NCBI RefSeq assembly: GCF_030381805.1 | Contig: NZ_JAUDRH010000006.1 | Location: forward strand, 124,001 to 188,000 | Origin: Chlorogloeopsis sp. ULAP01 | GTDB taxonomy: Bacteria > Cyanobacteriota > Cyanobacteriia > Cyanobacteriales > Nostocaceae | Length of the DNA stretch: 64,000 bases | Reading direction: 5' to 3' | Shown here: in pieces, positions 18,656-28,390 of the stretch | How positions within the stretch are numbered: position 1 is the stretch's first letter | How the letters are laid out: every line of letters starts with the position of its first letter | Notes under the pieces: model-generated | The model's input: the letters and a program-made list of their open reading frames with translations, nothing else | Told to the model about the DNA's origin: nothing | Databases searched by the model: none | Position numbers and translations under genes: made by a program

Positions 18656-19642
18656 TTATCGGAGTTGAGCATAAGCTTCATAAACGCCTTTAACGTTATA
18701 CCAGTTCAGAAAAATTCGAGCGATTTCTAAAGCCAGTTGGGGTTTACCCAAATTAATCAACCATCGCAAAAATGGAGCCATTGTGCGTTCGTTCAAAGTA
18801 CCGTTCAACGAGAGAATTCCCCACAATAAGCGGTGTAACCAAGTCATTTGAATCATCATTCGCACTTCCCAAGTTGGGTGCTTTTGATAAAACAAAACTC
18901 CCATGCGTCCTCGCTGAATTTCTTTGTCAATCAAACGGGGAATTTGCTCTAAGTTAAAGGGCGGATGCCAGTGATAACCAACAGCAGCAGGACATTTAAT
19001 TAGTTTCAAACCCAGGTTTTTGAGCCTTACGCCTAATTCCAAGTCTTCCCAGCCATAGAGTTGAAAGCGAGTATCAAAAAGTCCAGCTTTTTCTAACCAA
19101 TGCTTAGGAATGGCTACATTGCCTGTTGCAAAAAAAGCTGCTGAAAAATCTGTGACTTTGTATGGTTCGGAGCTGGGATTGTCAAAATTACAAGTATTAA
19201 TCACCGCACCATAAGTGAAGAAGCGATCGCTTCCCAAATTTTTTTGTCCTTGCACTAATGCATCAGCATGAGCTTGCAGAAAATTCTCTGTGACTACCAA
19301 ATCGCTATCTATAAAGATGATAATATCTCCCCGTGCTTGCTCTACCCCCAAATTCCTTGCGGCGGCAGGCCCTTGATGGTCTTGCTGAAAGGTTCGCACG
19401 TGAGGAAACTCGTCTTTGTGTTCTGCTAACCACTCCAATGTGCCATCAGTGGAGCCGTCATCTACTAAGACAACTTCATAATCACTTACTGAACTGGATA
19501 CACTCAACTGTTGTGTCTCCAATGCTTTGAGACACTTTTGCAAAATCGGCTTGCGATTGTACGTAGGAATAACAACGCTTAAAAACACAGTCTCACTCAC
19601 AACACTATTGCCCACTTCTAAGATAGGACAACCAAGACACAA
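18656..19642 (-). CDS. Family 2 glycosyltransferase
   Basis: A 328-residue GT-A fold glycosyltransferase. The nucleotide-binding start reads FLSVVIPTYNRKPILQKCL (from about residue 20), then VVLVDDGSTDGTLEWL and GDIIIFIDSDLVVTENFL, which contains the metal-binding DxD-like site. The acceptor-side motif YGWEDLELGVRLKNLGLKL lies near residue 195. No transmembrane segment is evident, so it is probably cytoplasmic or membrane-associated and adds sugar to a polysaccharide or lipid. The ATG start leaves a 19-residue Cys-containing lead; a GTG at about residue 13 is an alternative. It is not linked to other sugar genes here. Confidence 0.88.
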   Translation of the reverse strand: MCLGCPILEVGNSVVSETVFLSVVIPTYNRKPILQKCLKALETQQLSVSSSVSDYEVVLVDDGSTDGTLEWLAEHKDEFPHVRTFQQDHQGPAAARNLGVEQARGDIIIFIDSDLVVTENFLQAHADALVQGQKNLGSDRFFTYGAVINTCNFDNPSSEPYKVTDFSAAFFATGNVAIPKHWLEKAGLFDTRFQLYGWEDLELGVRLKNLGLKLIKCPAAVGYHWHPPFNLEQIPRLIDKEIQRGRMGVLFYQKHPTWEVRMMIQMTWLHRLLWGILSLNGTLNERTMAPFLRWLINLGKPQLALEIARIFLNWYNVKGVYEAYAQLR

Positions 19643-20403
19643 ACGCTGTTCCTTTACTAAATACTTTTAACTTTGCTTATCAAACCAAAATTAATCAGTG
19701 GTGATGAGAACAAATCCTGACCAATACATAAAACATAAAACCTGATTGTTTGGAAAATTATAAATAATTCATATATTTTTCAATTTTGAAATATTGTTTT
19801 TAGTTTTTACATATAAATTTTTCTATTTTTTTATCTATATTGCAACTTTTTATAGTAAACAGTTCAGTTTAATATTTACTTAATAATTAAATAATCTATT
19901 TTTAATCATCTAAATTATCTTTAATTAACCACTACATAATCTATTCTTAATATTTGTTGATTAAATTATAGTTTGTCAATAATTAAATTCTTCTTTCTTG
20001 GCATAAAACTATTGCTTGGTTTTATGAATTGCTAACCAAAAATTAAGCAGTAGGTAAAGCTAGCTTAGATTCTGATATCACATTTAAGTTATTTTTTAAA
20101 TTCTTGAATTTATAAAGCTGAATTTAAAATTGGCTTAATGGATATTAGTAAGCTTCAAAGATACGTCGAATCTTTGAAATTTATAGGTAACACATCTACA
20201 AAAGATTTTCTATTTGTTGTTTCGACATGAATTGGTAGACCAATAATTAAACGTTGAAATTAGATGATTTCAGGATTCAGTGATTGATACCAGGCTTTGT
20301 CGATAGATGCTAAAAAATTCATATCTCCAAATTTTTTTACATAGTCTTTCCCCCAGAAAATAAATAGCAAATTTTTCAATCCTACCTAAATGGAGTATTC
20401 AGA
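19643..20403. other. Long AT-rich region upstream of the PhoX gene
   Basis: A 761-base spacer with no credible coding frame. Around 19868-19886 two TTTAATAT/CTTAATAA octamers are spaced by 3 bases (11-base period). That resembles a weak Pho-box-like arrangement, but AT-richness makes chance matches easy. A GGAG precedes the PhoX ATG at 20404. Confidence 0.4.
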
Positions 20404-22578
20404 ATGAAAGGTTCCCTTCATCCTAAAAATGATGTGACCATCAATCCATCCGGCAACGAATCAATCCGTGATGTAATTGAACGTTTCAGCATGAGCCGTC
20501 GGCGGTTCATTATTACGGCGGCGAGTACATCGGTACTTACCGTCATGGGTGAGGTTTCCATTGGTGGCTTCCTCCACAGTGTTGAGGCAGCGCCAATTCC
20601 ACCAGGAACAGGATTTGGTGGCATTGGTTTCAAGAGTATCCCACCGAATCTGAACAACCCAGCTACAGGACTTCTAGAAAAGGATCTTGTTAGTGTTCCT
20701 GAAGGTTACAAAGTCGAAGTACTTGTCGCCTGGGGCGACCCGATTATGCCTGGCGCGCCAAACTGGCGATCAGATGCATCACAAAATGCTGCGGCACAGG
20801 AAAAGCAGTTTGGTATGCATACTGATGGAATGCACTACTTCCCACTTCGAGAACGCAGTTTTTTTGGCCGGAAGCGGACATCAAATCGTGGACTTCTATG
20901 TGTAAACCATGAATATACCCATGAGGAAATCCTTCATTCTGATGGTCTAACCTTCGTTCCAGCAACAGAGACTGCACCCCAGTTGGGGCTACCTGGATCG
21001 CAAGTCACGATTGAGAAGGTACGCAAGTCTCAAGCTGCTCACGGCGTATCTGTTGTAGAGATAGCCAAGACTAGCAATAGCTGGAAAGTTAACCGTAATT
21101 CGCCCTATGGTCGCCGCATCACCGCCAATACAGAGATGTACGTTTCCGGCCCGGCAGCAGGTGATGCTCTTTTGAAATCAAAGAAGTTCTTACTCACGCC
21201 GAATGGTTCGGTTGACACCGGTATACAAAACAATGCCTACACAGCATACGGTACCCTCAATAACTGCGCCCACGGCTATACTCCTTGGGGTACCTACCTA
21301 ACCTGTGAAGAAAACTGGAACGGTTACTTTGCTAACCCTACTGAAGATGTAGTTTTGATTCCGGGAGTTGAGAAGTCTGATATTTTGATGGGACAGAAAC
21401 GCTACGGCATCTCGAAAACAGGATTTGGTTATCGATGGCATGAAGTTGATCCACGCTTCGATGCCAGCACAAATCCGCTTGAACCCCATTTGTTCGGTTG
21501 GGTAGTTGAAATCGATCCCTACAGCCCGCAAAGTACACCAGTGAAACGTACCGCCCTTGGTCGCTTCAAGCACGAGAGCGCTCAGGTTGTTGTGGATGAC
21601 AATAACCATGTGGCTTTCTATATGGGCGACGATGAGCGCAACGAGTATATCTATAAGTTTGTTTGCGCCAGACCTTTAAATCCTTATAATCGCGCTGACA
21701 ACAGCGATATGCTTGACCACGGTATCTTATACGTTGCTAAGTTTAAGGATAATGGTACTGGCGAGTGGCTTCCTTTGGTATATGGTCAAGGTGGGTTGAC
21801 ACCTGAGAACGGATTTAGAAGCCAAGCAGAAGTACTTGTCAAGACACGGCAAGCAGCAGATAGAGTTGGTGCAACGATGATGGATCGACCAGAGTGGGTT
21901 GCTGTGCGTCCACGAATTGGCGGATACCAGGAGATTGAAGTCTACTGCACTTTGACAAACAATAATCGTCGCGGAACTACTCCAGCCTCTTCTAACAAGC
22001 CTGATGGCACAACAAATGCAGGCAGCGCCCGTCCTCCAGTCGATGCTGCCAACCCTCGTCCCGACAACCGTTACGGTCACATCATTCGCTGGCGTGAAGA
22101 TGGGCGTACTGTTAAAGCCACTACCTTTACTTGGGATCTTTTCGTTGAGTGTGGTGATAAACTCGCTTCTGAGCCAAACCTTGTCGGTAATATTAATGGT
22201 GACGACTTTGGTGCTCCGGATGGTCTGTGGTTCGACGACTTCGGCCGCCTCTGGATACAGACTGATCAGGAGGGTGATGGTCTAGGTGATTGGAAAAATA
22301 TCGGTGGTAATGTGATGATGTGTGCTGATCCCAACACTAGACAGATCAGACGTTTTTTGACTAGCCCAACGAACTGTGAGGTAACTGGTGTAATCACTAC
22401 ACCCGATGGTAAAACTATGTTTGTTAATATTCAGCACCCCGGCGATGGTGCAGTAGCCTCAAATCCCACACAGTTCAGTAACTGGCCCCATAGTCAAGGA
22501 TACGGCCCGTCCGGACGCCCGCGTTCTTCAACAGTTGTGATTACACGCAAAGACGGCGGCATCATTGGTGGACTGTAA
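20404..22578 (+). CDS. PhoX-family (DUF839) alkaline phosphatase, Tat-exported
   Basis: A 724-residue member of the PhoX/DUF839 family of calcium- and iron-dependent phosphatases that release phosphate from organic esters outside the cytoplasm. The N-terminus has a twin-arginine signal, SRRRFIITAASTSVLTVMGE (about residues 31-50). Family blocks include LLCVNHEYTHEE, TYLTCEENWNGYF, GRFKHESAQVVVD and GAPDGLWFDDFGRLWIQTD. The length is typical. Expression is likely induced by phosphate limitation; the upstream region has only a weak Pho-box-like repeat. A strong terminator follows at 22651. I left the symbol blank because DUF839 members beyond true PhoX exist. Confidence 0.9.
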   Translation: MKGSLHPKNDVTINPSGNESIRDVIERFSMSRRRFIITAASTSVLTVMGEVSIGGFLHSVEAAPIPPGTGFGGIGFKSIPPNLNNPATGLLEKDLVSVPEGYKVEVLVAWGDPIMPGAPNWRSDASQNAAAQEKQFGMHTDGMHYFPLRERSFFGRKRTSNRGLLCVNHEYTHEEILHSDGLTFVPATETAPQLGLPGSQVTIEKVRKSQAAHGVSVVEIAKTSNSWKVNRNSPYGRRITANTEMYVSGPAAGDALLKSKKFLLTPNGSVDTGIQNNAYTAYGTLNNCAHGYTPWGTYLTCEENWNGYFANPTEDVVLIPGVEKSDILMGQKRYGISKTGFGYRWHEVDPRFDASTNPLEPHLFGWVVEIDPYSPQSTPVKRTALGRFKHESAQVVVDDNNHVAFYMGDDERNEYIYKFVCARPLNPYNRADNSDMLDHGILYVAKFKDNGTGEWLPLVYGQGGLTPENGFRSQAEVLVKTRQAADRVGATMMDRPEWVAVRPRIGGYQEIEVYCTLTNNNRRGTTPASSNKPDGTTNAGSARPPVDAANPRPDNRYGHIIRWREDGRTVKATTFTWDLFVECGDKLASEPNLVGNINGDDFGAPDGLWFDDFGRLWIQTDQEGDGLGDWKNIGGNVMMCADPNTRQIRRFLTSPTNCEVTGVITTPDGKTMFVNIQHPGDGAVASNPTQFSNWPHSQGYGPSGRPRSSTVVITRKDGGIIGGL

Positions 22579-22650
22579 CCGTTTTTCTTAGAAAACTAAC
22601 GTCAAAGTGTAGATTTGTTTTGCGATCGCTTTTTTCAAGCCAGTGACATA

Positions 22651-22688
22651 CCGTAGAGATTTATTTTTAGAACTCTACGGTTTTTTTG
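22651..22688 (+). terminator. Rho-independent terminator of the PhoX gene
   Basis: An 8-base perfect stem, CCGTAGAG with CTCTACGG, and a 14-base loop is followed directly by seven T residues, 73 bases beyond the stop codon. This is a classic intrinsic terminator. Confidence 0.85.
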
Positions 22689-23070
22689 CATTTTTTAATT
22701 CTTCTTTTCTAAAAAGAATTATATTTTTGCCTTTGTGAATACATACAAAGCTAAATTTTAATCTAAAAACAACAGTGCTATTTTCTTATTTAGAAATAGC
22801 TAATCGCTTAACTTTTGCAGTCTCAACCAGAAACCCGAATTCTTTAATAAGTCAGGGTTCTACACCTTGCTTTATATATAAAGAAGCACTTTGTGATGAA
22901 AATTTAATAGATGCTCATAAGTGGTTGCAATCATCCAAAACTCAATTATTAGCGTTATTGTATATAGATTTTCGGAAAAATTACTACTAATTATATTGAT
23001 GACTAAAATATGTAGTGATGAATTGTATATAATAATCACTCACTCTTTGCTTTTTTAACTGGAGAAACTG
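22689..23070. other. Intergenic region upstream of argG
   Basis: About 380 bases with no convincing gene. A 71-codon frame at 22775-22990 overlaps an imperfect inverted repeat (about 22829-22860) and shows no recognisable protein features. The argG Shine-Dalgarno (GGAG) lies just before 23071. Confidence 0.45.
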
Positions 23071-24273
23071 ATGGGTCGTGCCAAAAAGGTTGTGCTGGCA
23101 TATTCTGGCGGAGTAGATACATCTGTATGTATTCCCTACCTCAAGCATGAGTGGGGTGTAGAAGAAGTGATTACCCTGGCAGCAGACTTGGGACAAGGAG
23201 ACGAATTAGAATCAGTTCGAGAAAAAGCCTTGAAATCTGGTGCTAGTGAATCTCTAATCGTGGATGTTAAAGAAACTTTTATCAAAGATTATGCCTTTAG
23301 CGCTATTCAAGCCAATGCGTTGTACGAAAATCGCTATCCCCTGGCAACAGCCCTTGCTCGTCCGCTAATTGCTAAGGCACTAGTAGAAACCGCAGAAAAA
23401 TACGGTGCTGATGCGATCGCTCACGGTTGTACTGGTAAGGGTAACGATCAGGTTCGTTTCGATGTTGCCTGTGCTGCCCTCAATCCCAATCTGAAGATAC
23501 TAGCACCAGCTAGAGAATGGGGAATGAGCCGTGAGGAAACTATTGCTTACGGGGAAAAGTTTGGCATCCCAGCACTAGTTAAAAAATCGTCTCCCTACAG
23601 CATTGACAAAAATTTACTAGGGCGGAGCATTGAAGCCGGTGTACTGGAAGATCCGGCATTTGAGCCACCAGAAGAAATTTATGAGATGACTAAGGCGATC
23701 GCCGACACTCCAAACGAGCCAGAATACATCGAAATTGGTTTTACTAAAGGCATTCCTACTAGTCTCAACGGCGAACACAAAGACTCGATTCAGATCATCG
23801 AGCAACTCAATCATTTCGCAGGAAATCACGGTGTTGGACGCATCGATATGATTGAAAATCGTCTAGTAGGAATTAAATCGCGGGAAATTTACGAATCTCC
23901 CGCAATGGTAGTCTTAATACAAACGCACCGTGATTTAGAAAGTCTAACTTTAACGGCAGATGTTACCCACTACAAACGGGGTATCGAAGAAACTTACAGC
24001 CAATTAATTTATAACGGTTTGTGGTATAGCCCCTTAAAAGCAGCCCTCGATGGGTTTATTCAAAAAACGCAAGAGCGAGTGTCTGGAACTGTGAGAGTAA
24101 AGTTATTTAAGGGTAACGCTACTATTGTTGCGCGTCGTTCCGAAAACTCCCTTTACACTCCCGATTTGGCAACTTACGGAGCCGAAGACCAATTTGATCA
24201 TAAGGCAGCTGAAGGTTTTATCTACATTTGGGGTTTGCCTACTCGGATTTGGGCACAGCAAACAAGGGGCTAG
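23071..24273 (+). CDS. argG: Argininosuccinate synthase
   Basis: A 400-residue enzyme that condenses citrulline and aspartate with ATP to form argininosuccinate, the penultimate step of arginine synthesis. The PP-loop ATP-binding motif AYSGGVDTSV lies at residues 10-19. Further conserved blocks are AHGCTGKGNDQVRFD near 120, SPYSIDKNLLGRSIE near 175 and AEGFIYIWGLP at the C-terminus. The length is standard. GGAG lies just upstream of the ATG. The gene appears monocistronic; the next gene is convergent across a repeat block. Confidence 0.97.
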   Translation: MGRAKKVVLAYSGGVDTSVCIPYLKHEWGVEEVITLAADLGQGDELESVREKALKSGASESLIVDVKETFIKDYAFSAIQANALYENRYPLATALARPLIAKALVETAEKYGADAIAHGCTGKGNDQVRFDVACAALNPNLKILAPAREWGMSREETIAYGEKFGIPALVKKSSPYSIDKNLLGRSIEAGVLEDPAFEPPEEIYEMTKAIADTPNEPEYIEIGFTKGIPTSLNGEHKDSIQIIEQLNHFAGNHGVGRIDMIENRLVGIKSREIYESPAMVVLIQTHRDLESLTLTADVTHYKRGIEETYSQLIYNGLWYSPLKAALDGFIQKTQERVSGTVRVKLFKGNATIVARRSENSLYTPDLATYGAEDQFDHKAAEGFIYIWGLPTRIWAQQTRG

Positions 24274-24301
24274 GGATGACACGGTGACGCGGGGACACAA
24301 A

Positions 24302-24397
24302 GACACGGAGACAAAGAGTTGAGGGAGTTGAGGGAGTTGAGGAAGTGATAAGAGTAAATTCTTCCCCATCCTTTCCATCTTCCCTATCTCCCTCATC
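24302..24397. repeat. Dispersed intergenic repeat, inverted relative to the copy at 43120
   Basis: About 95 bases that recur in reverse orientation at 43120-43210, with a few changes and a small indel. It contains a 9-base tandem unit (GTTGAGGGA, about three copies). It lies between convergent genes and looks like a mobile or recombining intergenic repeat rather than a gene. Confidence 0.7.
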
Positions 24398-24422
24398 TGT
24401 TCTTCCTCTACTCTCCTAATCC

Positions 24423-25052
24423 CTAATCCTTTGCCCCCAGTTGCTCTTGCCGAGCTTCTAACCATATCGGGATCGCAATTACAGCTACAAGGATGAGTAA
24501 TGCAGCGATCGCAAATTGACTTACCCAAGCAACTAATTGTTCTAGGGAAATAATCCTGCCTGCAAAGAAAGCAAGCGTTACCATCACACTAGCCCAGACG
24601 CTGGCTCCTAGTAGGTTAAAAAATAAAAATTTTCCGAATGGCATTTCAGCTATACCAGCCAGTGGAGCAGCAAAAATTCGCAACAGGGCAAAGAAACGTC
24701 CAAAAAACACTGCTTTTGCCGCATTTTCACTAAATTGTTCTTTGATATTTAAAAGTCGCACTTCTGATATTCTAAACAGGCTGCCAACTCTTACAAGTAA
24801 AGGCCAGCCGCCAATTCTACCAATCCAATAACCGCAAACTCCCCCGATCGCCGCTCCTGCGATCGCGTCACCTAGAACTAGCCAGTAACTCAGTTCGTGG
24901 CTACCAGCCAGGAAACCGCCTACTAATGTTACGGTTTCACCAGGAATGGGAATACCCAAATTTTCTAATAAAATACCCAAAAAAACTGCCCAATAACCAT
25001 ACATATGGGCAATTGCTTGGATATTTTCTAGCGAGATGAATTCAACAGACAT
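24423..25052 (-). CDS. DedA/SNARE-associated family membrane protein
   Basis: A 209-residue integral membrane protein with four to five hydrophobic segments. The DedA signature is present: ENLGIPIPGETVTLVGGFLA near residue 30 and FFGRFFALLRIFAAPLAGIA near residue 115. DedA proteins are implicated in lipid carrier or phospholipid scrambling and in membrane homeostasis. The C-terminus is short and charged. It is convergent with argG, and no operon partner is seen. Confidence 0.9.
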   Translation of the reverse strand: MSVEFISLENIQAIAHMYGYWAVFLGILLENLGIPIPGETVTLVGGFLAGSHELSYWLVLGDAIAGAAIGGVCGYWIGRIGGWPLLVRVGSLFRISEVRLLNIKEQFSENAAKAVFFGRFFALLRIFAAPLAGIAEMPFGKFLFFNLLGASVWASVMVTLAFFAGRIISLEQLVAWVSQFAIAALLILVAVIAIPIWLEARQEQLGAKD

Positions 25053-25736
25053 TCAGCACCGCTGCCTTTACAAATTTTTACTTTTACTATAATCTTGTCT
25101 CCTTTCTAGTTAATGTGTCAATCCAGATGTACGAGATTAGAGATCAACTACGACTTTATGCAACTGCATAGGAAGTAAAGTTAATAAAAACTGAGAACCC
25201 CCAATTCAGAATATTTTCACTGAACAGAGTTCTTGATTTTGGTAAAATTTTTTAATTAAACTCAGTATTATTACTAGTACACAACACAATATTTGTTTTT
25301 TAACTTACCCAAATTTTAATAATTCATACAATCCTAGATAGATTTACTATACAAATTTCTATCATAATTTTTTTAAAATTGGTATTATTAACAACAAACA
25401 TTAGGATAATGTTAGTGGTAATCGTATACCACATAGTTATACATACTGAAACATAGATATTTCTTATTTTATAAAAACTTTATAAATAGCTCGGAATTTT
25501 ATAAAAATTTGTTAAAAGATACAGATGCTACCAAAATTCTTGGGCGCTTATGCCTATATTGGGGAAAGTTAAAACAAATTATACGGCATGAATACTGATA
25601 TCACTCTTTGCAAGTCCATAGCTGCGAATTCCAAAAAGTTTGGATGAGGCAGTAAGTTGAGTATTTGCAGGCGAAACAGTGTTTGTGTCAAATTTCTGCT
25701 TTTTTGTTTCAGTCTTTCAACTACCCAGTTAAGTTC
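25053..25736. other. AT-rich intergenic region upstream of the STAS gene
   Basis: About 680 AT-rich bases without a credible gene. A frame opening at a TTG (25665) extends the STAS protein by 24 residues but lacks a ribosome site and the extension looks unlike coding sequence, so I count it as leader. Confidence 0.45.
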
Positions 25737-26081
25737 ATGACTCTAACATCAGAACATCAAGTGATTTTGTTCAAACCCCAAGGACGCATAGACTTACACG
25801 GTGGGATGGCTTTGAGTGAAAAGATGGCTGGAGTATTACCCCAGCAGGATCAGCTCTGGGTGATCGACTTTGCCGAAGTGGATTTCATGGATAGTTCTGG
25901 GCTGGTTTCATTGGTTCAAGGGTTAAAAGCCGCCCGTCAAAGTGGTTGTCGTCTACTACTTTGTAATGTGCAAGCTCCTGTCAGATTAATTTTAGAGCTT
26001 ACTCAGCTAGATTCAGTATTTGAAATTGTTAATACTTACGAAGACATTCCAGAATCATCAGCAAAAGCAGTCTGCTGCTAG
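25737..26081 (+). CDS. STAS-domain protein, anti-sigma-factor-antagonist-like
   Basis: A 114-residue single STAS domain. I start it at the ATG at 25737 (MTLTSEHQVILFKPQGRIDL), because that matches the first strand of the fold. The conserved phosphorylatable serine region is VDFMDSSGLVSLVQGLK near residue 55. Such proteins switch partners according to serine phosphorylation in sigma-factor or other regulatory cascades. No anti-sigma kinase or phosphatase is adjacent, so its partner is unknown. The C-terminus ends in a short tail with two adjacent cysteines. Confidence 0.85.
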   Translation: MTLTSEHQVILFKPQGRIDLHGGMALSEKMAGVLPQQDQLWVIDFAEVDFMDSSGLVSLVQGLKAARQSGCRLLLCNVQAPVRLILELTQLDSVFEIVNTYEDIPESSAKAVCC

Positions 26082-26308
26082 CAAACAATAAAAACTAGAC
26101 TCATTGCAAAAATAATGGCTATAGCTGGTGAGCGACATAGGCTATAGTTATTATTTATTGCTAAAAGAGTGGTATTTTGTCTGTAAGTACCACTCAAAAC
26201 CAAAAATATTAATACCTTGCTACTGGTAGATACTGTGCAAAATGCTAATTAAGCTGAAGTACTTCTAGGCATTCTGTACAGGTTAGTAATACTAAATATT
26301 AAGCTAAT

Positions 26309-26863
26309 TTAACCAGACACCGGGCGTGAAAAGTTGGGCAGATCGATGCCACTGTGAGAGGCAGTACGAGTTTTTAGTGCTAGGCGATAACTTACACTTT
26401 GTAGTTCTGCTTGCAACTGGCGGTTTTCTCGTTGTAGCATTACTACCTTTTCCCTAACAGGAGCCATGCGCTCCTCAAACTTACGACGATATATTTGAGG
26501 TAACTCCTGTACTACTTGCTCTAACATTCGGCTGCGATCAGTTAGTTCTTGCACTGACTGACGTAACTGATAAATTTCGCCATCGCGAGTTGCTATTTGC
26601 TCTTGGTAGAACGTCAGCTGCTCCTCAACTGCTTGTATTTGTTCCTGTAAAGCTTGGAGTTCGCTTTGATGACGCTCTGAGACTTCCGCTTGAGGCATAA
26701 AGTTAGTATTACCCTTTACTAGTCGGAAGAGTTCTTGAGACAACTGTTGTACTAATTGATCGCGAAGTTGCAATTCCTGGCGCAATTTCGATACTTCTAT
26801 AGAGAGCGTTTGGATAGTAGATGTGTCATTTTGGCTCACAGTGGCAACTATCTCCCATGTCAA
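26309..26863 (-). CDS. Coiled-coil protein of unknown function
   Basis: A 184-residue, strongly helical protein. Residues 15-55 and 65-160 form heptad-rich coiled coils (KLRQELQLRDQLVQQLSQEL; REKVVMLQRENRQLQAELQ). It ends with a polar segment, HSGIDLPNFSRPVSG. No signal peptide, membrane segment or catalytic motif is visible. It looks like a conserved cyanobacterial protein, but I cannot assign a function. It sits upstream of rpsF on the same strand, with a gap of about 180 bases in which rpsF is not coupled. Confidence 0.7.
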   Translation of the reverse strand: MTWEIVATVSQNDTSTIQTLSIEVSKLRQELQLRDQLVQQLSQELFRLVKGNTNFMPQAEVSERHQSELQALQEQIQAVEEQLTFYQEQIATRDGEIYQLRQSVQELTDRSRMLEQVVQELPQIYRRKFEERMAPVREKVVMLQRENRQLQAELQSVSYRLALKTRTASHSGIDLPNFSRPVSG

Positions 26864-27047
26864 AACTTTTTATGTGTTTTAAGTAAAAACACGGAAGTGT
26901 TAATTTAGGCAAATACTTCCGAGTACTTGCTAATTTAGCATTCTCGGAGAAATCAGCAAGTAGGGAAAAGCAATTTTTTTTACTTTTTTACAATTTTAAT
27001 AGCTAGTAGTTAGTAGTTACTAACAAACAACTAACCACTAGCCTAAA

Positions 27048-27368
27048 TTATGCGGCTTCTGTAGGAGCTTGGGGTTGTTGCACTTCTTGCTTAATAGTCA
27101 AGTAGCGGATTACTTCTTCACTCAAACGCATAGCCCGTTCTAAAACAGCGATGATGTTTCCAGGAGCAGTGTAATTCATTTGGATATAAATACCATCCCG
27201 TTGCCTATTAATTTCATAAGCTAAACGTCGCTTACCGCGATTTTGAATTTGGATATTGTCAGCTCCTTGTTCTCGAATCAAGTTTTCGTATTTAGAAATA
27301 GCCTGTTCTACCTGCTCATCTCCCAAATCTGGGCGCAGAATGTACATTGTTTCATAAATTATTTGCAC
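27048..27368 (-). CDS. rpsF: 30S ribosomal protein S6
   Basis: A 106-residue S6 protein of the small subunit. The first strand YETMYILRPDLGDEQVEQAI and the motif GKRRLAYEINRQRDGIYIQM identify the family. The C-terminal tail is short, with PQAPTEA. It stands alone rather than next to rpsR and ssb as in many bacteria, which is usual for cyanobacteria. Confidence 0.96.
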   Translation of the reverse strand: MQIIYETMYILRPDLGDEQVEQAISKYENLIREQGADNIQIQNRGKRRLAYEINRQRDGIYIQMNYTAPGNIIAVLERAMRLSEEVIRYLTIKQEVQQPQAPTEAA

Positions 27369-27601
27369 GATTCATCTCCTTTTGGACAATATGGCTGCTA
27401 ATGTCAACAGATATCCAATGTCTTTTTTAATACAAATACCTATCAACATCTAAAGCAACAAGGAATTATAATTTTACCAGCTTTCTATTTTAACGCTTAA
27501 CTAAATCTGCTCAGTTAGTCATTAGTTTACAAACTGTGAACTATAGACTATTGACTTTAAAAGGTGATTTGATCTCAAACAGTAGGATATTAATCAAGGT
27601 T

Positions 27602-28390
27602 ATGGCGCAGCGCTATGTGCGAGTTCAAAATCAAGAAGGACAGATTTACTATGGGTTGCTACAACTCTCCTTAAGAGTGCAGGCTCTGGATGCTCCGCCT
27701 TGGTTACAAGGTCAACCCACCGATTTGGTATTGGAACCAGAGGATTATCAAATCTTGGCTCCCTGTGCTCCTTCAAAAATTGTGGCGGTAGGAAAAAATT
27801 ATGCAGAGCATGCTGCAGAAATGGAAAGTGAAGTGCCAATTGAGCCACTCCTTTTTTTTAAACCGCCTACTTCTGTGATTGCTTCTCTGGCAGAAATTCA
27901 GTATCCATACCAATCACAAAGAGTCGACTATGAAGGAGAATTGGCTTTGGTAATCGGCGATCGCGCTGTTGATTGCACAACAGAGGAAGCCCAAACGAGA
28001 ATTTGGGGTTACACGATCGCCAATGATGTCACAGCGCGGGATTTACAAAGAAAAGATGGGCAATGGACACGAGCTAAAGGATTTGATACTTTCTGTCCCT
28101 TAGGCCCGTGGATCGTCCGTGAAGTCAGTCCAGGAGCCAGATTGCAAACATTCTTAAATGAAAGTTTCACTCCCGTACAATCTGCTACTATTGACCAGAT
28201 GGTCTTTTCCCCAGATTTTCTGGTGTCTTATATTAGTCAAGTTATGACACTCTTACCAGGAGATGTAGTGCTAACCGGCACACCAGTGGGAGTTGGGCCG
28301 TTAACCATCGGCGATCGCGTCCGTGTGGAAATTGAAGGCATAGGCCGCCTAGAAAATAAAGTGGTGGCTCGTGAAAAACTAGCGCGGTAG
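27602..28390 (+). CDS. Fumarylacetoacetate hydrolase family protein
   Basis: A 262-residue FAH-domain enzyme. I choose the ATG at 27602 (MAQRYVRVQNQEG); a GTG 66 bases upstream gives a 22-residue lead with no family similarity. Diagnostic segments are IVAVGKNYAEHAAEM and VDYEGELALVIGDRAV (metal-binding glutamates), then YTIANDVTARDLQ and the terminal TGTPVGVGPL. Family members hydrolyse or decarboxylate beta-diketo acids; oxaloacetate decarboxylase and acylpyruvase activities are both known. The substrate cannot be told from sequence. Its end overlaps the convergent Tic20 gene by 12 bases. Confidence 0.9.
   Translation: MAQRYVRVQNQEGQIYYGLLQLSLRVQALDAPPWLQGQPTDLVLEPEDYQILAPCAPSKIVAVGKNYAEHAAEMESEVPIEPLLFFKPPTSVIASLAEIQYPYQSQRVDYEGELALVIGDRAVDCTTEEAQTRIWGYTIANDVTARDLQRKDGQWTRAKGFDTFCPLGPWIVREVSPGARLQTFLNESFTPVQSATIDQMVFSPDFLVSYISQVMTLLPGDVVLTGTPVGVGPLTIGDRVRVEIEGIGRLENKVVAREKLAR

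Noticed and set aside
22775..22990. A 71-codon plus-strand frame before argG
   Set aside because: It overlaps an inverted repeat, has no ribosome site and resembles no protein I know.
24103..24528. A 141-codon minus-strand frame
   Set aside because: It is antisense to the argG end, then passes through the repeat and into the DedA 3' end in a wrong frame.
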